DNA of 64,000 nt from assembly GCA_950022295.1 (NCBI GenBank), contig OX465601.1, forward strand, positions 71,371,501 through 71,435,500, read 5' to 3'. The position numbers and the translations under genes are program-made. This stretch comes from Bromus sterilis. Lineage: Eukaryota; Streptophyta; Magnoliopsida; Poales; Poaceae. Under the pieces are notes generated by a model. The model saw only the letters and a program-made list of their open reading frames with translations, ran no database searches and was not told where the DNA came from. Position 1 is the stretch's first letter. Each line of letters starts with the position of its first letter. Positions 11,901-22,241 of this stretch are shown here, in pieces.

Positions 11901-12952
11901 CTAGGGGCTATTACCTTTTCTTTCGTGACTGTGGGAGTCACAACTTTCTCGGTGACCTTTTCTTTCGGGTCACTAGGGATAGTGCCTGCAGAAATCTGTC
12001 GTCGATATTTTTCACTGACCAAGTGAAGAATGCCCAGTTGTTGAGCAACCAGAGCCTTTTTATGCTCGGGCTGACTGTGAAAGTTTAGGAGCTTAGAATT
12101 AATCAAGTCTTTGTCTTCTTGTTCCTTTTGCTTGGCCAGTCTTTCCTTTCGCTGAATAAGCGTTTCATCATCTTCACCAACTTGAGCTTGCTTTCCCTTC
12201 GATGGAGCCGAAGGTTTTGGTTGGCGAGCAGGAACAGGTGGAGCAGATGAAATAGGTGGATCTGTGACCTAGTTGGTCAAGTCAATATTTCCTCGAGGAG
12301 CCTGTGGAGCTGGCTCCTGGATCCTTATGCCTCTACTTCTCGGCTTTTTCTTCAGAGGTAAGTCCTCGACATCAGCCTCTGTACCAGGGTCTTGATCATC
12401 TGAATTAGCTTCTCCTTCGGAGATTGCATCAGGAGGTGAAACTATTACAACCTTTTTCTGTCTCTTGGCTGACTTCTTGCCACCCTTCGGTGTGGCGCTA
12501 GGGCCAACTTCTTCGGCAGCTTTAGCAGCAGCTGCTTCCTTTCGAGCTTTAGCTTCTTTCCTCTTTTGTGCTCGAAGTTCACGTGCTTCAACGAGCTCTT
12601 TAAAATCATCAGGAGTTTTGAGGGCAGAAGGGTGAGCATCAGCTGGAGGAGGTGGTCGATTAAATTTCGTCCACTTTGGCCTTAGAGCTTTGACATCAAC
12701 CCAAGGATTCTTCATAGCAAACAGCCTCTCCCAACGAGGAATAAGAGACTTGTATTCATACCAACGAAGAGCTTGAAGTCTTCGAATCTCTTGCAGACGA
12801 TTTTCTCTTGTACGATCATCCTCAGAACCAGACGGCGTTCTCAAATTCTTTTCAATGATCACTTCCTCAGACAAACCTTCAGAGTTATTGGTGATTCTTG
12901 TTCGGCCTCCCACACGCTTGGGAACTCTAATATTTCCTTCGTTACCAGACAT
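8996..12952 (-). pseudogene. Large env-like / extra ORF of element C, one in-frame TAG
   Basis: A reading frame of about 1,318 codons is interrupted only by a TAG at 12269-12271. The start is taken as the ATG at 12952 (MSGNEGN) because a strong splice acceptor (TTTTTCGCAG) ends five bases before it; an upstream in-frame ATG at 13078 would lie in the intron. N-terminal part: charged, with Lys/Ala-rich runs. Middle: Lys/Ala-rich coiled-coil-like stretch, then a Pro-rich region with three PPPRQQTPT repeats, then an acidic Ser-rich run. C-terminal about 450 residues are more globular (FYATLYVSGD, FHMTVDQFLAIINLP) and resemble the domain found in plant retrotransposon 'putative plant transposon protein' entries. 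I see no convincing signal peptide or membrane segment, so 'env-like' describes position, not function. The stop context AACTAGGTC could be decay or readthrough. Confidence 0.75.
11003..11085 (-). repeat. 27-bp in-frame coding repeat (PPPRQQTPT) x3
   Basis: Three near-identical 27-bp units inside the env-like ORF encode a nine-residue proline-rich repeat, with related degenerate units on both sides (PPPRQAT, PPRQTT). The multiple of three keeps the frame. Confidence 0.8.
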
Positions 12953-12956
12953 TTTC

Positions 12957-13374
12957 CTGCGAAAAAGAAGGATACGAGGGAATATAGGAAAGTTGTGAAC
13001 AAGTACCAACAATTTCGAGGAAAAACATTTTGAATGCAGCAATCTTATCGAGAGATTTGTCTTATCGCAAATTTTCATGAAAGTGCTAGGCTAGATTTTC
13101 ATCGGGTGGAAATCTAACGAAGAACTTGTATGAATAAATCGCACAAGATTAAATCTATCGAAACGATACTGTAGGATTTGCCTAAGTGAGAGAATCCGAG
13201 GGATTTCTTACCAAGGACAGATGGGGAATCGACAGAAAAGCTAGAAACAGATTTCCCAAGTTTCAAAGATCCAAACGGATCAAACAGACCTAAGAGAAAT
13301 CAGAAAAAAAATCAACACAAAAGCTGGAAACGATGAACAGAACGAGATTGAATCGACTCCAGAGCCACACATAC
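12957..13374 (-). other. Putative leader intron of the env-like gene
   Basis: On the minus strand a donor GTATGT begins at 13374 and an acceptor TTCGCAG ends at 12957, followed by GAAAATG. The 418-bp interval is T-rich on the coding strand, as plant introns are. The exon side of the donor lies in a CT-rich leader. Confidence 0.55.
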
Positions 13375-13591
13375 CCTAACTTGGTGATGTGAGGCGACTA
13401 CGGCGACGCGGATGATGATCTTCGTCGACGGGAACGCCTCCGGCGGCTTCCTTCCGTAAGTTAAGCGGCGAGGGAGTCGACGGCGACGAGACAGCACGGC
13501 GGCGCGCGAGAGAGAGAGAGCTTCTGGAGGCGAAGAGACGAAGTCGAAGGAATAGCGATGTCTAAGCCGGTGGAGTGGATCAGTATTTATA
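13375..13591 (-). promoter_or_regulatory. Putative internal promoter and 5' leader exon of the env-like gene
   Basis: A TATA box TATAAATA lies at 13584-13591 on the minus strand, the same octamer as in the element's LTR promoter. Downstream is a GC- and CT-rich leader with a run of GA/CT repeats (about 13503-13520), then the intron donor at 13374. The layout (TATA, about 180-base first exon, intron, acceptor, ATG) resembles a plant gene. Transcription from here is inferred, not shown. Confidence 0.5.
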
Positions 13592-14056
13592 AGGGAGGTT
13601 CTGACCGAGCTGTCAGATCTGATCCAACGGCGCAGATTTTGCGTCTCTCCACATTCAACGGACGGATTTTGTGGCGGTAATCGCGGGAAATCCCAACGAA
13701 CCGAAAGAAAGTTGCTCCACGTCCGAGACCAAACTCATCGAACATCGAGTATAAAAGTAGATAAAACTTCGATAGATTTTCCTTCGGAATCAATGACATT
13801 CGAGGGGAATCTTGATCGAGTACAATATGTACATGTTCACGAGAGAAAAGCACATAATAGGGTAGGGATAGAATAGAGGGAAAACAGGGTCCGATACTTA
13901 GTCAATCCGAGATAAAAACATCGAGAAAAACTCGGAGTGATAAGTGTATAGGACAACACCAAACGAACAAAATAAATGAAAAAGAAATACGACAGAAAAT
14001 TAGCGAAAGTAAACTACAATAATAAGGTATTATACATAGTACCGATAGTTATGATC
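13592..14056 (-). other. Spacer between pol and the env-like promoter of C
   Basis: No gene seen. It would hold the 3' end of the pol transcript and upstream promoter sequence of the env-like gene. Confidence 0.5.
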
Positions 14057-15088
14057 TTACTGCACATTGCGTGAGTCCAAGATGTTCAACTCACACCTCA
14101 GTGTACAGAACCTCTTTTCATCCAAGGGCTTTGTGAATATATCAGCCAATTGATCTTCGGTGCGAACATGACTGATAACAATATCTTCTCGCTGAACATG
14201 ATCTCGAAGAAAATGATGACGAATATCAATATGCTTCGTTCGAGAGTGTTGCACTGGATTATGAGCAATTTTGATTGCACTCTCATTATCACAAAGCAAT
14301 GGAATTTTCTTCACAAGAATACCATAATCTTTCAGCGTTTGCTTGAGCCACAGAATCTGAGTACAGCATGAACCGGCAGCAATATACTCGGCTTCAGCCG
14401 TAGAAATAGATACACAATTCTGTTTCTTCGAGGCCCAACAGACAAGAGATCTACCGAGAAAATGACATGTGCCAGAGGTAGATTTCCTGTCGACTCGATC
14501 ACCAGCCCAGTCAGAATTTGAATAACCAACGAGATCAAACTGGGCACCCTTGGGATACCAAAGACCCAAGGTTGGTGTGTGTGCCAGATATCGAAGGATT
14601 CGCTTGACAGCAATATGATGAGATTCCTTCGGGTTTGCCTGAAAACGAGCACACATACATACTGATAGCATAATGTCAGGTCTAGATGCACAAAGGTAAA
14701 GAAGCGAACCAATCATCGAGCGATATTTCTTCTGATCGAAAGGTTTGCCCTTCTCATCTGCATCTAGATGAACATTCGTAGGCATTGGAGTCTTGACAGT
14801 TTTGCAACTGACAAGATCAAACTTCTTCAGGCAATCTCTGAGATACTTCTCTTGAGAAATGAAAGTACCATTCTTCTGTTGACGGATTTGAAGCCCGAGA
14901 AAGAACTTCAATTCTCCCATCATTGACATTTCATATTTCTTCGACATCATACGAGCAAATTCTTCGCTAATATCAGGGTTAGTGCAACCAAAAATAATAT
15001 CATCGACATAAATTTGACACACAAAGAGATCATTTTTGTATGCACGAGTAAAAAGAGTCGGATCAGTTGTTCCTGGTTTGAAGCCCTT
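14057..15088 (-). pseudogene. Element C reverse transcriptase C-terminal half and RNase H
   Basis: Same reading frame as the integrase/RT segment upstream, separated from it by a TAG at 15089-15091. It contains the RT catalytic motif YVDDIIFG, then the Copia RT tail (GELKFFLGLQI, SMIGSLLYL), and RNase H with WAGD, STAEAEYIA and the LCDNESAI and TKHIDIRHHF motifs, ending DSRNVQ. These are textbook Copia domains. Function would be cDNA synthesis and removal of the RNA strand within the virus-like particle. The stop upstream prevents a full polyprotein unless it is read through. Confidence 0.92.
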
Positions 15089-16942
15089 CTAAAGAAGAAA
15101 ATCCTTCAGCGTTTCATACCAAGCACGAGGTGCTTGCTTTAACCCATATAGGGCCTTGTGTAATCTGTACACCTTATCAGGATTCTTCGGGTCTTCAAAA
15201 CCTGGTGGCTGCATAACATACACTTCTTCTTCGATCTCACCGTTAAGAAATGCACTTTTGACATCCATTTGATATAGCAATATACCATTGTAATTGGCAA
15301 AAGCAAGCATGACTCGAATGGATTCAAGACGAGCAACTGGGGCATAAGTCTCACCAAAATCAATACCTTCGATTTGGGTATAGCCTTGTGCAACCAATCG
15401 AGCTTTATTCCTTACCACTATGCCATCTTCATCTTGCTTGTTGCGAAAAATCCACTTCGTACCAATGATATTATGCTTCGTGGAATCAGGTCTATCGACA
15501 AGGGACCAGACTTTATTTCTCTCGAACTGGTTAAGTTCTTCGAGCATGGCAGTCATCCAGTCTGAGTCTCTCATGGCTTCATCAAATTTTGAAGGTTCTA
15601 GCATGGATACAAACGAGAAATTTCCACAGAAGTTAGCTAATCGAGTACGAGAACGAGTGGTGGGACGACCTGGTAAACGAATCTCTTCGAGAATTGAGTC
15701 GACATTCACTCTTCTTCGAACACGAGGAAAAGATTCTTCATCTTGTGGATCAGGTTGATCTTCGGGATCAGCTTGTCCTTCGGGATCATTTCCTTCGGGT
15801 TCAGCTTGTCCTTCGGGATCAACATATTCTTCGTTTATGCGTTCTCCTTCGACCTGTGCAACAATTTCTTCAGGATGTTGATCTCCAGCGCCCCGGGCTG
15901 TGTGTGGGAACATTGGACCATCATCATCCCTGTTTACTTGTGGAGCATTTCCTTCGACAGGTCGAATATCTCCAATAGCCATGAACCTGATAACTTCATC
16001 CAAAGGAGGTTCATCCAGGTTAAGAGGTAATTGCTCCTTTTGAGAGCCGTTAGTTTCATCAAATCGAACATTTACAGTTTCTACAACTTTTCCAAGATGT
16101 GAGTTGTAAACTCTGTAAGTGTGAGAATTTGAACCATAACCTAGGAGAAAACCTTCGTGTGCCTTTGGGGCAAACTTGGGGCTGTGATTCATGTCTCTGA
16201 TATAACATGGAGCACCAAAAACCCTGAGATAAGACACATTTGGCTTTTTACCAGTGATGAGTTCATGTGAAGTTTTCTTCAGAAACTTATGCAGATAAAC
16301 CTTGTTGATGATATGACATGCAGTGTTGATACCTTCGGCCCAGAACCTGATAGGAGTCTTGTATTCAGCAAGCATTGTTCTGGCCATTTCAATAAGTGTT
16401 CGATTCTTTCTCTCGACCACACCATTTTGTTGCGGTGTATAAGCAGCCGAGAATTCATGAGTAAAGCCATATTCATCAAGAAAATCTTCGATATGAGTAT
16501 TTTTGAATTCAGTACCATTATCACTTCTGATATGCTTGAGAGATAATTCATATTCAGTTTGAGCTCTCTTTGCGAAAGTTTTGAAGATTTCAACAACCTT
16601 GCTCTTGTCATCTAGAAAGAAAACCCAAGTATATCGAGAGAAATCATCAACAATAACCAGACCATACTTGTTTCCTCCAAGACTAGCATAATTTTGAGGA
16701 CCGAATAAATCCATATGAAGTAATTCAAGAGGACGAGTAGTAGTCATGATGGTTTTTGCAGAGTGATGTTTCTTGGCAATATTTCCTGCTTCACAGGCAC
16801 TGCATAGACGATCTTTATCGAATTTTACATTATCAATTCCAACGATGTTCTTCTTCGAGATAAGAGTTTGAAGATTTTTCATCCCTGCTGACCAAGTCTT
16901 CGGTGCCATAACCAACCAGAAGTGGCTTTGGCCATTAAACAT
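15089..16942 (-). pseudogene. Element C integrase and N-terminal reverse transcriptase
   Basis: Integrase: the zinc-binding end is CSACEAG, the core carries D (LLHMDLFGPQ), D (IRSDNGTEF) and E (GVVERKNRT). The Copia-type C-terminal region is followed by an acidic linker with repeated EGQAEPEG-like units. RT begins at WIFRNKQDEDG with the MDVKSAFLNG and LYGLKQAPRAWY motifs. The segment is out of frame with the protease segment before it; the frameshift lies near 16893-16900. It ends at a TAG (15089-15091). Confidence 0.92.
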
Positions 16943-17298
16943 GTGGATACAGCAGGTCCCGAAGAAAAATCAACGACGTAAAGATCACCCTTGCGATATC
17001 CTTCGAACACGAAGGAATAATCATCCTGTGAAAAGACAACACAACGAGACGCAGAAAACAGAACAAGCATACCCATATCACAAAGTTTCGATATAGACAT
17101 AAGATTATATCCTAGAGATTGTACAAGCAAAACCTTATCAATGTGCTTGTCTTTCGATATAGCAACTTTACCCAAACCAAGTACTTTCCCTTTGTTGTTG
17201 TCACCGAAGGTAATGTATTTCTGTGAAGATTCAGACAGTTTTTCTTCGGTGAACAAATCTTTGTCTCCGGTCATATGATTTGTACATCCACTATCCAT
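16879..17298 (-). pseudogene. Element C aspartic protease and GAG-pre-integrase segment
   Basis: Begins MDSGCTNHMTGD, the Copia protease active-site region (DSG), and runs to the pre-integrase motif GWLWHRRLG. It ends by frameshift close to 16893, just before the integrase. It is also in a different frame from the gag segment upstream (shift near 17340). Role: cutting the polyprotein. Confidence 0.88.
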
Positions 17299-17339
17299 GA
17301 CCCATTCGGATCCACCGGAGACATAGCCCTGCAGAAGAA

Positions 17340-17885
17340 TTAGTTCTTCTTAACCACCCACAAACGAGCAGGTGACTTAGAAGGCATGGTAGAGCTAGAT
17401 GGATCAGCAATATTATATCGAACAGGATTGCATTGTCGATCAGGACCATCAAGCACACCATAAATATAATTCCTCGATGAGGGGTTAGAGTAGCGATGGG
17501 TAATGGCAATTTTGGTACGATTGTCACGATGACGATAAACAGTTCTATCTATATGATAGTAATCCTTCTGGGGAACATTTGAAGCAGGCACCAAGGGTTC
17601 ATTTCTATCCTCGAGAGAATAGTAGTGATTCGGTGGTACCGAGGATTTTCCCTGCATAGAATGATTAGGGGGCAGTTTTTCTACGAGAGATTTGCGAACC
17701 CAAATCTGTCGCTTATAGAAACCATTCTTCGGAGGAGTACCAACGAATTCAGCTGACACTTTTCCGTCCTGATCTTTGACAAGCTTGTAGTCAGAATCAA
17801 GTGATTCATCAACAATAGCTTTGTCAATTTTGCAACTGAAACCTGAAAGGTTAGCAATATCAATGGGATTTTCTTTCGCAAGAAC
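17340..17885 (-). pseudogene. Element C gag C-terminal extension / gag-pol linker
   Basis: In frame with gag after a TAG at 17886-17888 and ending at a TAA near 17340. No known domain is seen; the region is rich in Tyr, Arg and Pro. The protease frame resumes one base out of phase directly downstream, so either a mutation or a programmed frame change lies near 17340. Confidence 0.7.
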
Positions 17886-19955
17886 CTAGACAGTTTTAGG
17901 ATACTGCTCGGGTTCCCAGTAGGTTCCATCAGGATTGATTTTCCTTTCGAAGCCAACTCCTTCGTTACGAGGATTCCTGTGAAGAAGAGCCTTTCGAAGG
18001 ATATCACATAAGTACTGGTGTCCCTGCACACTTTTGAACATGCCTGTTTCAAATAAGTTCTTCAACCTGAGGAGTTCCTCGGTAATGTTTTCCTCGTTCG
18101 AGGGGTTAGTATCATCGATAACAATAGGTTGCTTTCCTTTCGATCTCTCAGAAATAGACTCAATTTTACTTCGTTCCAAACAGGTTAAGCAAGGTGAAGT
18201 AGATTCATTTTTAGTTTCTGAGCCTTGTTGAGCCATGAGCGTGAGATTGACACTTTCCAACTCTTCATTAGCCTCTCTCAGTTTCTCGAGAGCCATTTTC
18301 CCTTGAAGTAATTCATAGGTTAGCTTCTCGTAGTCCACCGAGAGAAGATCATGCCGAGAGGAAAGCTCATCATACTTTTCCTTCAGAGCAACATGCTCAT
18401 TTATCAAAGTTTGACCCTTCTCAATCTCATCGATCAACAAGGTCTCAGATTTTTGAATGGTTTCACTTAGAGAATCTAGCTCATCTTGTTGGATAGAAGC
18501 AATTTTAGCAAGTTTAGCATAGCTTATCCTAGAGTCACTTTCATAAGTAGATCCATCAGAAGTATCGTAGGATTTCTTAGATGAGGATACCTTAGCCTTG
18601 GCCATGAAGCAGTAAGCTGGAGATTCATCTTCACTGCTCTGGTTGGAGAAGAATGAACTTGAATTCTTGTTCGAGGCGAATGCTATCCCAGCAACACCAT
18701 CAGATTCAGAACCAGAACCAGAACCTGATCTTGACTTTGATCCTGCTTCAGAACCGGATGCTTCTTCTTCAGAGTTCATTTCTTTACCCAGATAGGCTTT
18801 GGCTCGGTGCGAATTCTTTCGACGAGAGGAATGAGATTTTGATGAAGAACCCTCTCGATGCTTGTGATACTTCTTCTTTTTGTCATCATCAGAACCATCT
18901 TTCTTGTCTTTTCTGGACCTTGAATCATATTTCTTCGAATCATGGTTTTTGCTCGATCTGTAAGACTTGCTCGAAGAGCTGCTGTGAGAGTGCTTTGATT
19001 TATGTTCAATTTCCCAGAGAGGACAATCAGCAATGAAGTGACCTGGCTTCTTGCACTTATAGCAACAGTTATCTTTCGCTGAAGAGTTTCTGGATGATGA
19101 TCGATGTTGAGATGAATTATTTGAATGTCTTGAAGAAAAGTTTTTCTTCGGTGAAGAGGAGTTCCTTCTCTGAAAGCGATTGAATCTTCTCATTATTAGT
19201 GCCAGATCTTTTCCAATGTTCTCTGGGTCATCTGAGGCACAACCCGATTCAGAACTAGCTTCAGGAGAGGAGTGATGTGAAGCTCTGGCTTTCAGTGCAT
19301 GAGATTTTCTTCGACTCCCATTGACGTCACGTTTCTCATCTTCTTCCATCTCGAAAGTATTAAGCCTTTCAAGAATATCAGCGGCAACCATATCCTTGAA
19401 ATCAGTTCTTTCCTTAATCATCAGCACAATGTGATCGAAGGAATCATCAAGAGAACGGAGCAAAGTTCTGACAATAATCCGATTGGTAATGTCATCTGCA
19501 CCGAGGGAAATCAGTTCATTTGACAGCGCAGTGAGTCTGCTGTATATGGAACAAACTTTTTCTCCCTCGTGCCTCTTGAACCGATAGAATTTGCTTCGAA
19601 GGGTGTCAATTCGAGCATCTTTCTGAGTAGAGACACCTTCACCAATCTTCTCGAGATAATCCCAAACACCTTTGGCCGAAGGAATATTCTTGACCTCATG
19701 ATATTTTTCAGGAATCAGATGATTTGTGATGAATACCCAGACTTCAGCATCTAGCTCTATCTTCTTTGTCTCTTCAGGAGTAATGGCATTAGTGTCCTTG
19801 ACAGTTACACCATTCTTGACAACTTCCCAAGCGGCAGAGTTGATAGCCATGATATTCCTCTTCATTTTGTCCTTCCAATAGGGATAGTCCTTCCCATTGA
19901 AAATAGGGATTGGTTCCCCCGAGCGAACAACTGCAAACGACATCCTTGACAACAC
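17886..19955 (-). CDS. gag: Element C Gag polyprotein
   Basis: About 689 codons starting 46 bases after the PBS. The start is uncertain between the ATG at 19955 and the next ATG four codons on (MSFAVVRSG). The N-terminal half is the Copia gag (UBN2-type) domain: IFNGKDYPYWKDKMK, then VWDYLEKIGEG and FKRHEGEKV. A CCHC zinc knuckle CYKCKKPGHFIADC follows near residue 305, inside a Ser-rich, basic stretch. The C-terminal third is coiled-coil-like (EKLREANEELESVNL). It would form the virus-like particle and bind the element RNA. It ends at a TAG, after which the frame stays open to about 17340, so the natural end may be further on. Confidence 0.9.
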   Translation of the reverse strand: MLSRMSFAVVRSGEPIPIFNGKDYPYWKDKMKRNIMAINSAAWEVVKNGVTVKDTNAITPEETKKIELDAEVWVFITNHLIPEKYHEVKNIPSAKGVWDYLEKIGEGVSTQKDARIDTLRSKFYRFKRHEGEKVCSIYSRLTALSNELISLGADDITNRIIVRTLLRSLDDSFDHIVLMIKERTDFKDMVAADILERLNTFEMEEDEKRDVNGSRRKSHALKARASHHSSPEASSESGCASDDPENIGKDLALIMRRFNRFQRRNSSSPKKNFSSRHSNNSSQHRSSSRNSSAKDNCCYKCKKPGHFIADCPLWEIEHKSKHSHSSSSSKSYRSSKNHDSKKYDSRSRKDKKDGSDDDKKKKYHKHREGSSSKSHSSRRKNSHRAKAYLGKEMNSEEEASGSEAGSKSRSGSGSGSESDGVAGIAFASNKNSSSFFSNQSSEDESPAYCFMAKAKVSSSKKSYDTSDGSTYESDSRISYAKLAKIASIQQDELDSLSETIQKSETLLIDEIEKGQTLINEHVALKEKYDELSSRHDLLSVDYEKLTYELLQGKMALEKLREANEELESVNLTLMAQQGSETKNESTSPCLTCLERSKIESISERSKGKQPIVIDDTNPSNEENITEELLRLKNLFETGMFKSVQGHQYLCDILRKALLHRNPRNEGVGFERKINPDGTYWEPEQYPKTV

Positions 19956-20000
19956 TCCAGGTTGTTAGACCAAAATACGCAGAGCGTAGGGAGTGCCTAG

Positions 20001-20013
20001 CTCTGATACCAAT
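20001..20013 (-). promoter_or_regulatory. Primer-binding site of element C
   Basis: Minus strand ATTGGTATCAGAGC, directly next to the 5' LTR; complementary to the 3' end of plant initiator tRNA-Met. Confidence 0.9.
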
Positions 20014-21279
20014 TGAAAGCTCAAGAATGATCAGAGGGGGAGGGGGTGAATGATCACTTCTAAAAATTCTAAGGAACTTAGAAGGAAATCATGTAAACAT
20101 CGTAGGACTAAAGACATCTCGAAGGAAATACAGTGTCGAAAGTAATGCAAGGCTCGAAAGGATTTGGAGTGAAGGAAAACATCGAAGACAAACAGGCTAC
20201 GAGAAAATACTTGAAGTAAATGCTAGAAGGAAAACGAGCCTGACACAGCGATGTTTGGTAAACCAGTTCACACTCTGCAAAGTGCTACGTCTGGTTGGAG
20301 GGACTGGTGATTGAACACCTGGAGCAAAACTCTCTCCGTCCTATTCTCCACTGCAACAAACTCCTCGAGCTTGTCCAGTTTTCACTCGTGGTAGATGATT
20401 CAGGACATCTCCGAGACCTTTACAAACTTCCTTCAGCAGTGACAATTTCTCTTCGACTGCTTGACAGGCGACGCCTAACCGTCTAGGAGACTTGCAGTTC
20501 TCCAAGATAAAAATATCGGCTAATCTCAACCTAAGTCATAGTGAATTGCTCAACTCAACTCAGACTTGGGATTTTGGTTTTCTCTCGATGAATCTCTCTT
20601 GGGATGCTCTCAGACTTCTGTCTTAGAATCTTCAGTGGAGCAGCCAACCCGAAATGGTGGGTAGGTGCGGGGTATTTATAGTTGGCGATCCCGAAGGGTA
20701 AAATGACTGAAGTGACCCGATGCAACCGCTTGACGCGTGTCCACAACGGTCGGATTCCAATCACTGCGCAACTTTACTTGAGGAACAAGTAAGCTGACTC
20801 ACCGACCGAGTTCTCTCTCGAAGGCACGAAGTGCGATGACTTTGCCTTCGAGCTATTCGCTCGACTCGGTAAGATTTCTCTCGGTAGGCTTTTGAGGGTT
20901 TTGGTTGAGCAGAGCAAATTCACTTCGACAAACATCTCAACTAGCAAACCCCTCTTGATAGTACGGTTTTTCCTACGACTCAAGAAACAAAGAGAAACTA
21001 GCAAAAAGACTAAGTCTTCGATCAGCTTCAGCTTTCTCCTCGTTGCGCTTTTGCTCGAGAGAAACATCTTCTTCGAAAACATTTTTAGGGGTCGTCTTCC
21101 TTCAAAGATTTCGGTAGATGACTGCAGCTTCACTGCAGTGAGTTGTCCTTTGACCTTCTACTTGTAAACTCCATTCTTTCGGAACCTAAGTATCTGTTTA
21201 TACTCGAAAACAATATTAGTTCCACTTCTGCTTTGTCTAACAATGTCCAAAACCTTCGGGGGCAAAACTTGCTCTTACA
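20014..21279 (-). repeat. Element C 5' LTR
   Basis: Right LTR copy, 1266 bp. Its TATA box (TATAAATA on the minus strand, 20673-20680) would drive gag-pol transcription leftwards. The flanking TSD CATAG follows at 21280-21284. Confidence 0.92.
20673..20680 (-). promoter_or_regulatory. TATA box in the 5' LTR of element C
   Basis: TATAAATA on the minus strand, conserved in the 3' LTR at 7697-7704. Confidence 0.6.
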
Positions 21280-21284
21280 CATAG
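21280..21284. repeat. Target-site duplication of element C, right copy
   Basis: CATAG, identical to 7033-7037. Confidence 0.9.
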
Positions 21285-21503
21285 AGAAAGCGAGCAAGGG
21301 TTCGTCCGGGTCACATACTACCTGCAAAGCACACTTGTTAAACATCAAAGAACCAAATAAGGGTCGATGAAGAGGTTCGACGAAGCAGAGATCGATAACA
21401 TCGAAGGTACATAGAAATATATCATACATTACTGCTAGCATCCAACATGCAACAAGCAACATGCACCACTATTATTACCTACGCAGCACGAGCTACACGA
21501 AAC

Positions 21504-22061
21504 TCAGGCACTACGATCTATCGGCGGATCGCTAGAGACTGAAGGGGCTGGCGACGGAGTTGCCGAAGCCGAGGCTGCGGCAAGAGCTCTTCTTGCCTGC
21601 CTTGCATCATGGGATAGCTCGAAGACGAGGGTGTACGCAGCGATCACGTAGTGAGCCAGACTGGTCACCTCCGCGTAGGCTTCCGCGGGAGGGCGAGGAA
21701 ACCTTGTTCGTTGAGGGGTGGTGGCCAAGGAAGGGTAGAGGCAAAAGACACGATCCTGCTGCATCATGCTCTCCTGTTAGCGAAGACTCATGAGGCCTGA
21801 CAAAGCAGCAAGCTGGATAGCACGATCGGTGGTAGCGGCGTGTCCACCACGGAAGCGGTAGACATGCCTACCAAGGGAAAGGTTGGCTTCCAAAAAGACT
21901 TCGGCACGGTACTCAAACACCGATCCTCCAAGAGGCGTTTGGAACACCTGGTACCTTGGCATCTCTTCACTGGGATAGAGACAGCGCCAAACTTCGGAGA
22001 GGAGATAGGCAAAGCTGAGTGGGGAGGAGGGTGACAGTTGGTCCTTCGGGACGGCTGCCAT
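21504..22061 (-). pseudogene. Element B unknown small protein gene, one stop
   Basis: One frame of about 185 codons, starting MAAVPKDQLSP at 22061 and ending PPIDRSA at 21504, is broken by a single TAA at 21777-21779. It begins about 160 bases after the PBS, the place where gag normally starts. The middle (PRYQVFQTP, FEYRAEVFLEA, AIQLAALSGLMSLR) has a strand-strand-strand-helix look reminiscent of a double-stranded-RNA-binding domain; this is a weak impression only. The C-terminal part is Ala/Ser/Pro-rich. I do not recognise the family with certainty. No gag, pol or zinc knuckle accompanies it. Confidence 0.5.
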
Positions 22062-22224
22062 CTACACTCATCAGAGAAGCGGGTTAGCGAAAGAATACCA
22101 TCTATATGCAGCAAACAAATGCAGCAAGCAACCGCATCCACAAGCAGACTATAAACTCTAGCTCTAACGTCAATATAATGTCTTCTAATGTTCGCGCGGA
22201 CTAGCGGGTCCTACAGCCAGTCCT

Positions 22225-22237
22225 GCTCTAATACCAA
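22225..22237 (-). promoter_or_regulatory. Primer-binding site of element B
   Basis: Minus strand TTGGTATTAGAGC, one base different from the initiator tRNA-Met complement (TTGGTATCAGAGC) and four bases from the 5' LTR. It fixes the element's orientation. Confidence 0.8.
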
Positions 22238-22241
22238 GCGT

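Larger units (their letters stand above)
7038..21279 (-). mobile_element. Element C: SIRE/Maximus-like Copia retrotransposon, 14.2 kb
   Basis: Identical-length LTRs of 1266 bp (7038-8303 and 20014-21279) start TGAAAGCTCAAG and end CTTGCTCTTACA on the plus strand. About nine single-base differences were noted between them by eye (about 0.7 %), which suggests a recent insertion. PBS, polypurine tract and the CATAG TSD fix the minus-strand orientation. Order along the element is gag, protease, integrase, reverse transcriptase, RNase H, then a very large extra ORF. Integrase before reverse transcriptase makes it Copia; the extra ORF after pol is typical of the SIRE/Maximus lineage. The genes carry three in-frame TAG stops, one TAA and two frameshifts. 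Confidence 0.93.

Noticed and set aside
20001..20013. tRNA gene at the TTGGTATCAGAGC motif
   Set aside because: Only the 3' complement of initiator tRNA-Met is present; this is a primer-binding site.
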